From NCBI GenBank assembly GCA_035293765.1, contig DATGMF010000010.1, forward strand, positions 62,001 through 126,000: a DNA stretch of 64,000 bases. The letters are read 5' to 3'. Source of the DNA: DASRHT01 sp035293765. GTDB lineage: Bacteria; Chloroflexota; Ktedonobacteria; Ktedonobacterales; Ktedonobacteraceae. A program made the translations under genes and the position numbers. Positions 1-8,547 of this stretch are shown one piece after another. Below the pieces are notes generated by a model. The model saw nothing but the letters and a program-made list of their open reading frames with translations, made no database searches and was not told the origin of the DNA. Position 1 is the first letter of the stretch, and every line of letters starts with the position of its first letter.

Positions 1-596
1 AGCGAGCCACCGAGTTGCTCAACGCGGAAACGCAGGTCATTGTTTATAGAGAGCGCATAAGTTGTGGCATCGCCGATAAAAGGAGGTGCGAGCGCCTCGG
101 CTTCACTGCTTGCTCCGTCATCTTCAATGCTCATCTGCACCTCGTCCCGCCCATAGTTCAGCGAGAGGCGTAGCTTACGGGCTCCCTGATGCTGCTCTAC
201 CTGATAAAGCGTCTCGCGGGCAATCATATACAGGATGCGTTCTGTTATAGGAGACAGAATACGCCCTGCCGCCTTTCCCGCTTCGTCTATCCCCGCAAAC
301 GAGACGCGGCTGGAAAGGTTCAACTTCTCCGCCGTCTCCTCAACCAGGCGAGAGAGCGCTTCGGGGAGCGTCATCTCCTCCAGTTGCGGTGGCACAATAT
401 CATCGGTCGAGGCAAGGGTTACAGAGAGCGCCTCCCGCGTCATCCGCTCCAGCTCTTCCAGTCCATTACGGATAGCAGACATAGCAGGCGGTACAGTGCC
501 TGCTGACTCAGCTCGCATGACAGCCTGGAGCATACTTAATTGCCTCAGCATCGCGCCGAGCGTTTGTAACAGTTGTTCGCGATCATTTATATTCAT
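1..596 (-). CDS. Sensor-kinase-like protein, 3' part missing (window edge)
   Basis: The frame is open from an ATG at 594-596 to base 1 (198 codons seen), so the C-terminus lies outside the window. A GGAG sits 6 bases before the ATG. The first ~75 residues look helical. Residues around 130-145 (ARETLYQVEQHQGA) resemble the N-box of NarX/DegS/LiaS-type histidine kinase ATPase domains, followed by an EDDG stretch like the next ATP-binding motif. The usual Asn of the N-box appears as Gln/Glu, so ATP binding may be altered or lost. No phospho-acceptor His region was recognised. It could be a degenerate kinase module or a regulator with an HATPase fold; the family call is tentative. Confidence 0.5.
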   Translation of the reverse strand, partial: MNINDREQLLQTLGAMLRQLSMLQAVMRAESAGTVPPAMSAIRNGLEELERMTREALSVTLASTDDIVPPQLEEMTLPEALSRLVEETAEKLNLSSRVSFAGIDEAGKAAGRILSPITERILYMIARETLYQVEQHQGARKLRLSLNYGRDEVQMSIEDDGASSEAEALAPPFIGDATTYALSINNDLRFRVEQLGGS

Positions 597-699
597 GTTT
601 TGCTCCAATTACGACATTTCCGGCGTCAGGCTTGCCCTCCTCCTGCTGGATACACTATAATAGCGATGCTTTTATTGGTCAAGGTTGTAGATTGAACCA

Positions 700-788
700 G
701 GGCAACCGCGAGGGATTGCCCCTACCCATACGTTCCAGCGTTGGGCACGGTCATCGCTGGCGAGCAGGGCAACCGCGAGGGATTGCCC
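700..788. repeat. Two copies of GTAGGG-headed palindromic repeat, type A
   Basis: Two near-identical copies lie at 700-725 and 767-788, in the gap between the kinase-like gene and the PadR gene. Each has GGGCAACC and GGATTGCCC arms around a short GCGA core; the first keeps the CCCCTAC end (GTAGGGG on the other strand). Further copies occur across the window, for example at 28343, 35692 and 62000. Confidence 0.85.
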
Positions 789-840
789 TGTTGCGGGCTA
801 TTACGGTAATGTTTTTTTTCGGGAAGGGAGAGGGGATAGT

Positions 841-1386
841 ATGCAGATTAGCGAGCCAGCCGAATATGTTATTCTCGGTCTGCTCAAGATGCATCCGATG
901 CACGGTTATGAGATGTTTCAGCAGTTCGAGAGCGGCACGCCGGGGCAGATTGTGCATCTTGAAATGAGCCAGATGTATGCGTTTTTGAAGAAGCTGGAGC
1001 GTCTGCGCTTTATCGAGGCTGAGTTGGAGTCGCAGGGAGCACGCCCACCCCGTAAAATTTTCCATCTGACGCGCTCCGGCCATGACGTTTTTCTGCGCTG
1101 GCTAACCGAGCCGGTTGAGAAGCCGCGCGACATTCGCATCCTGTTTCTGATCAAACTGTATTTTATGGAGCAATTTCTTCCCACCCACACCGCCGCCCTG
1201 GTCGATCAGCAGGTAAGCGCATGTCGGCGTTTCCTTGAGCATCTGGAGGCCAGGCACTCGCCAGAAGAGGGAACGAGCGACGATGCTTTTTTCGATCATA
1301 TCGTGTTACGCAGCCGCATTCACCAGACGCGATCTCTGCTTGACTGGTTGCATGAGTTACAGGAAGAGCTGGCCGGGACGCGTTAG
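841..1386 (+). CDS. PadR-family transcriptional regulator
   Basis: A 181-residue protein with the PadR layout: an N-terminal winged helix at about residues 5-80 and a C-terminal helical dimerisation part with the VirR/PadR-C look. The start shows the typical PadR opening (EYVILGLLKMHPMHGYEM), followed by the beta-wing segment GARPPRKIFHLTRSGHDVF. PadR proteins repress nearby genes and respond to small ligands or stress. The target here is unknown; the closest candidates are the flanking genes. The purine-rich GGGAGAGGGG before the ATG can act as the ribosome site. Its stop overlaps the stop of the convergent SprT-like gene by 4 bases. Confidence 0.88.
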   Translation: MQISEPAEYVILGLLKMHPMHGYEMFQQFESGTPGQIVHLEMSQMYAFLKKLERLRFIEAELESQGARPPRKIFHLTRSGHDVFLRWLTEPVEKPRDIRILFLIKLYFMEQFLPTHTAALVDQQVSACRRFLEHLEARHSPEEGTSDDAFFDHIVLRSRIHQTRSLLDWLHELQEELAGTR

Positions 1387-2078
1387 CCAGGCAGCGACGA
1401 TAACAACAATTTAAAGCGAGGATTGTAGCGTTTGTCACAGCTACTACATGATACCGCCTGCGAATAGCGCCTTGTTCTGGGATATTTTTTGCCGCAGTTG
1501 GGGCATTCATAGAGATAGCGAATGGGGCGACGCGTGCGGCGCATCTGCTCACGCTTCAGGCTCTCTTCATGCAACAACGCCCGTAGCTCCTCCAACCCGT
1601 AGCCGGTGATCGCAGCTTCATCGGCAGCAATAGAATCGTAGCCGTGGTGGCGGTGGCGGCGTGGGGTACCATTGACGCGGTCGGCCAGGTGGATCAGCTC
1701 GTGGGCAACCGTCACCTCGATAGATTTTGCCTGCATGTCGGGTTCGATGAAGATCAAATGGCGATGCGTGGATGTTGCACGCTCTCCAGATGAGGGAGAC
1801 GATTTGCGGGAATGAGGCGGGGGAGCGGGAATATAGCAATAGCAGCCAAGCGTCATAAGATTGAGGCGCTTGCCGGTCCAACGCATAAATTCCTGACGAT
1901 CCTGCGTGATTGCTAGCAGAGATAATTCATGTGCTGGCAGCTTCAATTTCTGCCAATAGTGGGTCAACCAACGCTGAAGCGTCTCGTGGTCGCCGTGAAT
2001 GATTGGTTGCGCCTGCTGTGGAGGTGGCGCGGGTACATTTGAACGTCTGAAACGTGCCGACTCGTGCGCGGTGGTCAT
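1383..2078 (-). CDS. SprT-like zinc metalloprotease-family protein
   Basis: A 231-residue protein with the SprT/Spartan-like layout. A Pro-rich N-terminus is followed by a metal site VAHELIHLAD at about residue 123 (HExxH type), a downstream RHRHHGYDS that can give the third ligand, and a C-terminal zinc ribbon with two Cys pairs (ECPNC and CSSC). SprT-like proteins are metal-dependent proteases or DNA-protein crosslink repair factors; the substrate here is unknown. The ATG at 2078 is preferred over one 69 bases upstream because AAGGGCGG precedes it, whereas the upstream ATG has no ribosome site. The gene is convergent with the PadR gene. Confidence 0.78.
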   Translation of the reverse strand: MTTAHESARFRRSNVPAPPPQQAQPIIHGDHETLQRWLTHYWQKLKLPAHELSLLAITQDRQEFMRWTGKRLNLMTLGCYCYIPAPPPHSRKSSPSSGERATSTHRHLIFIEPDMQAKSIEVTVAHELIHLADRVNGTPRRHRHHGYDSIAADEAAITGYGLEELRALLHEESLKREQMRRTRRPIRYLYECPNCGKKYPRTRRYSQAVSCSSCDKRYNPRFKLLLSSLPG

Positions 2079-2294
2079 GACCGCCCTTCTATTTCTAGTA
2101 AAAACAGCCGCAAAAACTGCGCTGATGATTTTTATGCACAAATGCAAATCATTGGGCCAATTCGCCTCATCAGTATATCAAGTAGGGTGTGTAGATGCAA
2201 GAGTGGGGATAATCATCTTGACACCATATCTTAACAAGCGTAAGATGGAAGAAGAAGTTTACACAAACCAGCGTACCCGTAAGGAGCCGTTTGT

Positions 2295-2786
2295 ATGTCA
2301 TTTCAAATCTGGATCAAAACGGACAAACCACTGCCCAAACTCGCCACGGAGATACGCGATATCCTCTCGCTACCCCCGTTCAAGCAGGAGACGCTCACCG
2401 GAGAACCATATTACCAGTTTGAGATGTTAGGCATGCTAATATTTCTTCATGTGGCCGATGATGAAGATCGCGACCCTGAGGTTATAGGCTACCCTTACCG
2501 CTTTGACATGCAAACATCGTTTGTGGACCATGAGCTGGACACCGACTCAATGGAGTATCGTCTGCAACCCTATTACGCCCAACTGCTCACCTTCCACCTG
2601 GGGATAGAAACAGCTTACCAGGACAAACAGAAAGCGGACAAGGGCAAGGGCTGGCAGATTCGCTACAATTACTGCTGCAAAAATCCGCATTGGGATGGCA
2701 CTATTCTCTACGGCGAACAGGGTTGGGAACCGGCCATCAAAATTACCATATCAGGCCCCTGGCGCAAAGCCAGCCTGGCCTTTTAG
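2295..2786 (+). CDS. Conserved-looking hypothetical protein
   Basis: A 163-residue soluble protein of no family I recognise. AAGGAG lies 7 bases before the ATG. It is acidic in the middle (HVADDEDRDPE), rich in Tyr and Trp, and has no signal peptide or membrane segment. Repeated Tyr/aromatic pairs (GYPYRFD, YRLQPYYAQ, YGEQGWEPA) suggest a compact beta-rich fold. It stands alone between the divergent SprT-like gene and the lipid operon, and a GC-rich hairpin at 2801-2824 follows it. Codon use resembles its neighbours, so it is probably a real gene. Confidence 0.65.
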   Translation: MSFQIWIKTDKPLPKLATEIRDILSLPPFKQETLTGEPYYQFEMLGMLIFLHVADDEDRDPEVIGYPYRFDMQTSFVDHELDTDSMEYRLQPYYAQLLTFHLGIETAYQDKQKADKGKGWQIRYNYCCKNPHWDGTILYGEQGWEPAIKITISGPWRKASLAF

Positions 2787-3032
2787 CCCTCGTTTCGCTG
2801 TGCCCCGCTCGCCGAGCCGGGGCAGGACAGCCCAGCGGTATTCCTCAAGGAGTGCCCCCTTGCCTTCTATCTAATTATCATGATACAGTTTAGTTTAAGC
2901 TGAAAGAATTTCTCCCGCTAGTGTTGTGGGTACACCTGGATAATCTGGAACACGCAATGCGACCTTCGCGTGCCGGATTATCCCGCAACGAAACTATTTG
3001 CTCTTCATTGAGCATCTGTTAGGAGGCGAGTC

Positions 3033-3461
3033 ATGAGCATTTTCGATGTAGCCGTCGGTGGCGATCTTCCCTCGCTGGCAAAGCCAGCCATCACCCAGGA
3101 GCAGTTGCAACGCTACGCCAACGCATCAGGCGATTTCAATCCTATTCACCTCGATGAAGAGGCCGCTCGCCGCGTCGGGCTGGACAGCGTGATCGCGCAT
3201 GGCATGCTCAGCATGGCCTTCCTGGGCCAGTTTGTTTCCCAGCAAATCGCCGATATTCCTGACGCTTCCATTGCCAACCTTCAGGTACGCTTTAATAGCA
3301 TGGTGCGGCTCGGCGACACGCTCACATGTCAGGGCAGAGTGCAGGAGCGCAAGGCGGAAGGGGATGGGCGTGAACTGGTCAAAATCGAATGCTGGGCGCA
3401 GAACCAGAGAGGCGATAAGGTCACTACAGGAGAGGCCACCGTACTGCTTCCACACAGGTAG
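3033..3461 (+). CDS. MaoC-type (R)-enoyl-CoA hydratase / dehydratase
   Basis: A 142-residue hot-dog-fold protein with the hydratase-2 signature: YANASGDFNPIHLDEEAARR at about residues 30-49, then the AHGML segment. The Asp and His of this motif are the catalytic pair in MaoC and R-specific enoyl-CoA hydratases, which add water to trans-2-enoyl-CoA. AGGAGG precedes the ATG. The acyl-CoA ligase starts 15 bases after its stop, so the two are probably co-transcribed; the pair suggests activation and hydration of an acyl chain. A role in 3-hydroxyacyl supply or fatty acid breakdown is possible; the substrate is not evident. Confidence 0.88.
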   Translation: MSIFDVAVGGDLPSLAKPAITQEQLQRYANASGDFNPIHLDEEAARRVGLDSVIAHGMLSMAFLGQFVSQQIADIPDASIANLQVRFNSMVRLGDTLTCQGRVQERKAEGDGRELVKIECWAQNQRGDKVTTGEATVLLPHR

Positions 3462-3476
3462 ATAGGAGAGCTGACC

Positions 3477-5081
3477 ATGACGGATGCCAATTCGATGGCA
3501 GAGCAGGGTCCACAGGTTTTCTATGACCTTGCAACTTATAACTATAAGCAATTCGGGGAGTATACACAGGTCATCTACGAAGATCAGCAGCAGGTGCGCG
3601 AGTGTACCAACGTGGAGATCGCTAGAGAAGCGACGCAACTGGCGGCAGGGCTACGGGCGTTGGGGGTGAAGAGAGGGGACCGTATCATCGTAATGATGTT
3701 AAATAGCCCTGAAGTGATCATCTCTTACCAGGCCATCGCGCGTGCAGGAGCCACCATTATCCCCGTCCTGCCCCTCCTCAAAGGGCCTGAGGTCCATTTT
3801 ATCGCCGAAAACTCCGAGGCCACAGCGATTCTCACCAGCTCACTGCTTCTACCAATGCTCAGTCAGGCGTTAGCTGGCCTGTCCTCTATGCGCTATATCA
3901 TCTCGACCGAGATCAACGAGGGACAGCCCTCCGCTGCTCCCAACTCTCCCCAGGTCATACCCTATAAAGATGTGGTGGCAAAAGGGGCCGATAAAGCGGA
4001 TCAATTTATGACCGATCTGGAGGGTTGCCGGCCAGATCCAGATGATAGAGCGGTGATCCTTTATACATCCGGCACTACCGGACGCCCCAAAGGCGTTGTG
4101 CTTTCTCACCGCAATCTCGTCTCCAACGCTATGAGCGGGCGGGGAGGCGTAGAGCAGACAGAGCGTTTCAACGAGAAGAATCTGGCGGTTTTGCCTCTGG
4201 CTCATGCTTATGGCATTGTAGCCCTCAGCGTGGGCTATCTTTCAGGCGTTGCTATCGTAATGCATCCCCGCTTCGATACCAACGCCGTCCTCTCAGCCAT
4301 TGAGCGTCATCGCATCACGGCCTTCGCGGGTGTGCCTGCTATGTTTGTGGCGCTTCTCTATACGCCGGACGCGGACAAATACGATACCAGCAGCTTGCAG
4401 TTCTGCGTCAGCGGCTCGGCTCCGCTCCCGGTTGAAATCCTGAAAGGCTTTGAGCAGAAATTCCATTGCCAGATTCGCGAAGGCTACGGCCTCTCAGAAG
4501 GAACTGCGGCCCTCACGGGGCACTCACTGACGATGGAGCAAAAACCCGGTTCGGTGGGGAAGCCGCTGCCCAATGTCGAGGTGCGCGTCGTCGATGAAAA
4601 CGATAATGACGTACCTGCTGGCGAAATTGGCGAAGTGATCGCGCGCGGCCCCAATATTATGCAGGGCTATTACAATATGCCGGAGGAGACTGCCGCCGCC
4701 CTGCGCAATGGCTGGCTACATACGGGCGACATGGGACGCTTCGATGAAGATGGCTACCTCTATATTGTTGAGCGCAAGAAGGACCTGATCATTCGTGGGG
4801 GCTTCAATATTTATCCGCGCGACGTTGAAGAGGTGCTGGCTACCCATCCTGCGGTGATCGAGGCAGCAGTCGTTGGCGTGCCTTCGGAGCGTATGGGCGA
4901 GGAGGTCAAAGCCTATGTTGTCACCGGCACGTCGGTTGATGCAGAGGAACTCATGGCGTATTGCCGCGAAAAGTTAGCCAATTACAAAACCCCGAGCCAG
5001 ATCGAGTTTATCGATGCGTTGCCACGTAATGCTATCGGCAAGATTGACAAGAAGGAGCTACGAAAACATCATGTCAATTGA
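3477..5081 (+). CDS. AMP-binding long-chain acyl-CoA ligase
   Basis: A 534-residue ANL-superfamily enzyme of typical length. The phosphate loop YTSGTTGRPKG lies near residue 195, the acyl/adenylate motif GYGLSEG near residue 340, and the C-terminal hinge with the TGD and GFNIYPRDVEEV segments near residues 420-450. The conserved catalytic Lys occurs in NAIGKIDKKEL near the C-terminus. Such enzymes form acyl-AMP and then the acyl-CoA thioester. It lies 15 bases after the MaoC gene, and its last 11 bases overlap the start of the R2lox-like gene, so the three genes probably form one transcription unit. A medium- or long-chain fatty acid is likely but unproven. Confidence 0.9.
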   Translation: MTDANSMAEQGPQVFYDLATYNYKQFGEYTQVIYEDQQQVRECTNVEIAREATQLAAGLRALGVKRGDRIIVMMLNSPEVIISYQAIARAGATIIPVLPLLKGPEVHFIAENSEATAILTSSLLLPMLSQALAGLSSMRYIISTEINEGQPSAAPNSPQVIPYKDVVAKGADKADQFMTDLEGCRPDPDDRAVILYTSGTTGRPKGVVLSHRNLVSNAMSGRGGVEQTERFNEKNLAVLPLAHAYGIVALSVGYLSGVAIVMHPRFDTNAVLSAIERHRITAFAGVPAMFVALLYTPDADKYDTSSLQFCVSGSAPLPVEILKGFEQKFHCQIREGYGLSEGTAALTGHSLTMEQKPGSVGKPLPNVEVRVVDENDNDVPAGEIGEVIARGPNIMQGYYNMPEETAAALRNGWLHTGDMGRFDEDGYLYIVERKKDLIIRGGFNIYPRDVEEVLATHPAVIEAAVVGVPSERMGEEVKAYVVTGTSVDAEELMAYCREKLANYKTPSQIEFIDALPRNAIGKIDKKELRKHHVN

Positions 5082-6042
5082 AATGCCTCTGGAAAGCGCA
5101 CCCTTATCCCAGTTGCAGCAGACCCCCATTGATCGCGTGATGAATATCATTGACGAGGGGCTGGTCAACCTGCCAACCTATCGGGAGCTGTATTATCGCT
5201 GGGAACGCCAACAATGGAGCGCGCAGGAGATCGATTTCACGGAAGATCGCCAGCAGTGGGAGGGCATGTCGGAAGATGAGCATAAGCTGCGCCTCCAGGG
5301 CCTCTCGGCTTTCTTCAAGGGAGAGGAGTGCGTCACCAATACGCTGGCTCCCTTCGTAACCGCTATGCCAGAAGACGAGATGCGCATCTTCTTATCTACA
5401 CAACTGGTTGACGAGGCGCGCCACACTGTCTTCTTTTCGCGCTTCTTCAAGGAGGCGCTGGGCTTCGACCACGGGCGACTGGAAGATACGTTGCAGGCGG
5501 TCGAGCAAAATATGAACGACGGGCTCAAATACATCTTGATCGAATCGCTCAACAATGTGGCCGAGCGAATCCGCCAGGAACCATCTGCTCTAAATCACCT
5601 GATTGAAGGGGTGGCGCTGTATCATATAACTATCGAGGGCATGATGGCGCTGGCCGGTCAACGGAGCATTCTGGAGAATTATCGCCAGTTCAACCTTTTC
5701 CCGAGTTTCCGCGCCGGCTTTACCGCTGTCGCCCGTGATGAGTCGCGCCATGTCATCTTCGGAGTAAAGTTTTTACGTGATATGATTCAGCAGGATCATG
5801 TCAATGCTACGGTTGTACATGACGCCTTGAATAAGTATGTACCAACGGCGCTGGAGGCAATCTCTCCTCCACAGGAGCAGATCCAGCAAATACTGGAGCA
5901 GGGGCAGGACCCCTGGTTAACGCCTCGCTATGCAGTTGAATCGTTAACCAAAAAGTTGAGAGTGATTGGTTTGAGCATGGAGCTGCCGGTCGTACCACCG
6001 CCTCCACCACCAGGACAACCGCAAGGGATTGTCCCTACGTAG
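5071..6042 (+). CDS. R2-like ligand-binding oxidase (R2lox-like di-metal protein)
   Basis: A 323-residue ferritin-fold protein related to ribonucleotide reductase R2. Di-metal ligands can be placed: E85, E115 with H118 (DEARH), E189, and E224 with H227 (DESRH). The position of the class I radical Tyr, four residues after H118, is Phe122. Val at +3 from the first ligand (V88) and Tyr at -5 from the fourth (Y184) match the Val-Tyr crosslink pair of R2lox, so this is probably R2lox and not a true R2. R2lox binds a fatty-acid-like ligand at a Mn/Fe site, which fits the CoA-ligase and hydratase neighbours. The start at 5071 has GAAGGAG upstream. The last ten residues (PGQPQGIVPT) are encoded by a palindromic repeat whose head supplies the TAG stop. 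Confidence 0.8.
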   Translation: MSIEMPLESAPLSQLQQTPIDRVMNIIDEGLVNLPTYRELYYRWERQQWSAQEIDFTEDRQQWEGMSEDEHKLRLQGLSAFFKGEECVTNTLAPFVTAMPEDEMRIFLSTQLVDEARHTVFFSRFFKEALGFDHGRLEDTLQAVEQNMNDGLKYILIESLNNVAERIRQEPSALNHLIEGVALYHITIEGMMALAGQRSILENYRQFNLFPSFRAGFTAVARDESRHVIFGVKFLRDMIQQDHVNATVVHDALNKYVPTALEAISPPQEQIQQILEQGQDPWLTPRYAVESLTKKLRVIGLSMELPVVPPPPPPGQPQGIVPT

Positions 6043-6153
6043 GGACCCGATTTATCGCGTCCTACGCGATTTATCGCCTACCCGTAGGGACCCGATTTAT
6101 CGCGTCCGCAGGGCAACTGGTAGCTCCCCGATTCATCGTGGGAGTTGCCCCTA
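6013..6153. repeat. Cluster of palindromic elements, types A, B, B and D
   Basis: Four elements stand end to end: type A at 6013-6038, type B at 6039-6062, a second type B at 6084-6107 with a B-like half between, and type D at 6111-6152 (GGGCAACT arms around GTAGCTCCCCGATTCATC). The first lies inside the R2lox-like coding end, and the TAG of the second is that gene's stop. The block 6041-6085 matches, on the opposite strand and almost base for base, the copy inside nuoN at 21283-21329. Confidence 0.88.
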
Positions 6154-6196
6154 TCATGTTGGGGTGTTGGTCGGCTGGATTATAAAGGAGCTTTTT

Positions 6197-6475
6197 ATGA
6201 TCACCGCATTAGTTCTAATCAACGTACAGCGCGGGGAAGTGAACGAGACGGCTCAGCAACTGCTGGAAATCGAAGGCGTTGCCGAGGTGTATTCCGTCAC
6301 CGGCGAATATGACCTGATCGCCCTGCTGCGCTTTCCAGAATATGAAGACCTCGCCAATGTCGTGACGCGGCAGATGCAGCAAATCGCCAGCATCACCAAA
6401 ACCCATACGCTGATGGCCTTCAAATGCTACTCACGCGCAGACCTGCAACAAGCCTGGGACATAGGCGTAGAGTAG
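6197..6475 (+). CDS. Stand-alone Lrp/AsnC effector-domain (RAM) protein
   Basis: A 92-residue protein that covers only the ligand-binding RAM domain of Lrp/AsnC regulators, without the DNA-binding helix-turn-helix. The pattern is typical: ALVLINVQRG, then GVAEVYSVTGEYDLIALLRF and a closing THTLMAFKCY. Such single-domain proteins assemble into oligomers that bind amino acids or other small molecules and may act on partner proteins. The ATG at 6197 is chosen because AAGGAG precedes it by 6 bases; the frame upstream of it is only repeat sequence. Its TAG stop comes from the head of a type E element. Confidence 0.82.
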   Translation: MITALVLINVQRGEVNETAQQLLEIEGVAEVYSVTGEYDLIALLRFPEYEDLANVVTRQMQQIASITKTHTLMAFKCYSRADLQQAWDIGVE

Positions 6476-6496
6476 GGGCCGGTCTCGCACCTGCCC
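6472..6496 (+). repeat. Palindromic element, type E
   Basis: GTAGGGGC head followed by GGT-CTCGC-ACC arms and CTGCCC. Bases 6473-6475 are the TAG stop of the RAM-domain gene. The element ends 22 bases before the start codon of the thiamine-diphosphate enzyme gene. Confidence 0.85.
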
Positions 6497-6517
6497 TTCT
6501 TAAAAAGGAGGCTGATT

Positions 6518-8164
6518 TTGGGTTTAATACACGGCGGCTGGCTGGTCGCAAAGATGCTGAAAAGGGAAGGGGTGGAGGTTGTTTTTACGCTCAGCGGCGG
6601 CCATATCGCGGCTATCTACGATGGCTGCATGCGCGAAGGGATTCGTGTGGTCGATACGCGCCACGAGCAGGCGGCAGTTCACGCCGCCGAAGGTTGGGCC
6701 AAAAGTACGCGCAAGCCAGGAGTGGCCCTGTTGACGGCTGGCCCCGGCGTAACCGATGGAGTTACAGGAGTGGCAAACGCTTTTCTTGCCAATAGCCCCA
6801 TCCTGGTGATTGGCGGAGCTGCCCCGCTCGGCCTATGGGATCGGGGAGCATTGCAAGAGATGAACCAGATCGACCTGCTGCGCCCCATCACCAAATGGGC
6901 GCGTACGGTCCATGAAACGTCGCGCCTGGGTGAATACACGGCGGCGGCTTTTCGTCAGATGTTGAGCGGAAAACCCGGACCCGTTTTCCTCGAAATGCCG
7001 ATGGATATCCTGAACAACTTCGCGGATACCGATACGCTCTTCGATCCGGGCGAGCCCGAGAACTACCGCGCAGGAGGCCGCACGGCTCCCGATCCTGAGC
7101 AGCTTCAGAAGGCTGCCGCTGTATTAGCGCAGGCCCAACGCCCCGTTATCATGGCGGGTACGGCGGTCTGGTGGTGCGATGCCGCCGAACCTCTGCGTCA
7201 ACTGGCCGAACGCATCCAGGCGCCGGTATTTCTCAACGGGGCCGGACGAGGCTGCCTGCCACCAACTCATCCCCTGTTCTTTACTTCTGCTCGTCGCAAA
7301 GCTCTAGAGGGGTCCGATACCATCCTGGCTATCGGCACGCGGATGGACTTCCGCCTGAATCATGGGCAGCCGCCGCTGATTCCGGCGGAGGCAAAGATCC
7401 TGTGGTTTGATCTGGCGGGCGAAGATGTCGGAGTTAATAGAGGCGCGACAGTGGGGCTGGTCGGCGATGTCGGGCTGAGCATGCTCCAGCTTTGTGAAGC
7501 GACGAAGCCGTTACAGCACGAAGACTGGCTTACTTTTATACGAACCGAAGAACGCAAAGGGCTTGAGCGGGATAGTGCGGCCCTCAATTCCGATGCCGTC
7601 CCTATCCATCCGATGCGTTTTTGTCGCGAGATTCGCGACTTTATCGACGAAGAGACCACCGTTGTCGGCGATGGCGGCGATATCGTGAGCTATGGCGGGC
7701 GTGTGATTAATGTCGCCAGGCCCGGCTACTGGCTCGATCCTGGCCCGATGGGTTGCCTGGGGACCGGTACCGGCTTCGCTATGGCCGCACAGATTGCTCG
7801 CCCCGGTCAGAAAGTGTTGATCTTGCATGGCGATGGCGCTTTTGGGCTGAACGGGATGGAGTTCGAAAGCATGGTACGCCAGAAGCTACCCATAGTCTCG
7901 ATTATCGGCAACGATGGCGCGTGGGGCCAGATCAAACATCCCCAGAAGGCGATTATCGGACATGCGACGGCTGCCGAGCTCGCGCCCGGTATCCGCTATG
8001 ACAAAATGGTTGAAGCTCTTGGCGGCTATGGCGAGCTGGTTGAGCGCCCGGAAGATATTCGGCCCGCGCTCGAACGTGCCTTCGCCTCCGGCCTTCCTGC
8101 CTGCATCAATGTGCTGATCGATCCAGAGAAGCCGTACGGCAGATCAACCAATGTAGCTGTATAA
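6518..8164 (+). CDS. Thiamine-diphosphate enzyme of the acetolactate synthase / 2-hydroxyacyl-CoA lyase superfamily
   Basis: A 548-residue protein with the three-domain layout of IlvB-type enzymes. Features seen are the N-terminal catalytic Glu in DTRHEQAAVHAAEG near residue 48, the central GTAVWWCD segment, and the C-terminal cofactor motif GDGAFGLNGMEFES ending in the Asn of IGNDGAW. Translation starts at TTG 6518, with AAAAAGGAGG 6 bases upstream and no better start nearby. No small regulatory ilvN subunit follows. With a CoA ligase and MaoC hydratase upstream, a 2-hydroxyacyl-CoA lyase or oxalyl-CoA decarboxylase-like role is as likely as acetolactate synthesis. The reaction cannot be fixed from sequence alone. 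Confidence 0.82.
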   Translation: MGLIHGGWLVAKMLKREGVEVVFTLSGGHIAAIYDGCMREGIRVVDTRHEQAAVHAAEGWAKSTRKPGVALLTAGPGVTDGVTGVANAFLANSPILVIGGAAPLGLWDRGALQEMNQIDLLRPITKWARTVHETSRLGEYTAAAFRQMLSGKPGPVFLEMPMDILNNFADTDTLFDPGEPENYRAGGRTAPDPEQLQKAAAVLAQAQRPVIMAGTAVWWCDAAEPLRQLAERIQAPVFLNGAGRGCLPPTHPLFFTSARRKALEGSDTILAIGTRMDFRLNHGQPPLIPAEAKILWFDLAGEDVGVNRGATVGLVGDVGLSMLQLCEATKPLQHEDWLTFIRTEERKGLERDSAALNSDAVPIHPMRFCREIRDFIDEETTVVGDGGDIVSYGGRVINVARPGYWLDPGPMGCLGTGTGFAMAAQIARPGQKVLILHGDGAFGLNGMEFESMVRQKLPIVSIIGNDGAWGQIKHPQKAIIGHATAAELAPGIRYDKMVEALGGYGELVERPEDIRPALERAFASGLPACINVLIDPEKPYGRSTNVAV

Positions 8165-8177
8165 TATTCAGACATCT

Positions 8178-8215
8178 GTTTCACCCATTGGCAAAGCGGT
8201 GCGAATGGGTGAAAC
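8178..8215 (+). terminator. Hairpin after the thiamine-diphosphate enzyme gene
   Basis: A perfect 12-base stem (GTTTCACCCATT with AATGGGTGAAAC) around a 14-base loop starts 13 bases after the stop codon. No T-run follows, so it may stop transcription weakly or protect the mRNA end. The rest of the gap up to 8469 shows no gene. Confidence 0.6.
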
Positions 8216-8469
8216 AATTCTCCTCCCGAAAAGCCTACCAGGGCATAGCGGCAACCCCAAAATGGCACATTTACCTATCCCCCATAGACATATCCTTTCA
8301 CTCGGGAAGATTTTCCCGTTTAATGGGCTATTTTCCGCGCTAAAACGTGATATATTTGTTCCCTTTTGTTCTTTATTCCCTTTGGCAGAAGGATTATCAT
8401 ATCATCTGTACAATACTGAAATAGCCCGGTTATCAACGGTGGTGTATGCGTTTATTTGGAGTTATAGAG

Positions 8470-8498
8470 TTGACAGCCATCCATTTATTCCGTACACT
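8470..8498 (+). promoter_or_regulatory. Sigma-A-type promoter for the BACON-repeat protein gene
   Basis: A perfect TTGACA -35 box at 8470-8475, a 17-base spacer, and TACACT as -10 at 8493-8498. It lies 49 bases before the start codon at 8548. Confidence 0.65.
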
Positions 8499-8547
8499 TT
8501 CCGTTAGGAGGGTTGACTGACGACGCCTGGCACGGGGAGTGTTACCG

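Noticed and set aside
2801..2824. GC-rich hairpin after the hypothetical gene as terminator
   Set aside because: Stem has a bulge and no T-run; too weak to list as a feature.
6029..6196. 56-residue N-terminal extension of the RAM-domain protein
   Set aside because: It is translated repeat sequence; the ribosome site and domain start support the ATG at 6197.
8199..8507. 102-codon frame between the ThDP enzyme and the BACON-repeat protein
   Set aside because: No ribosome site; it runs over the terminator hairpin and the promoter.
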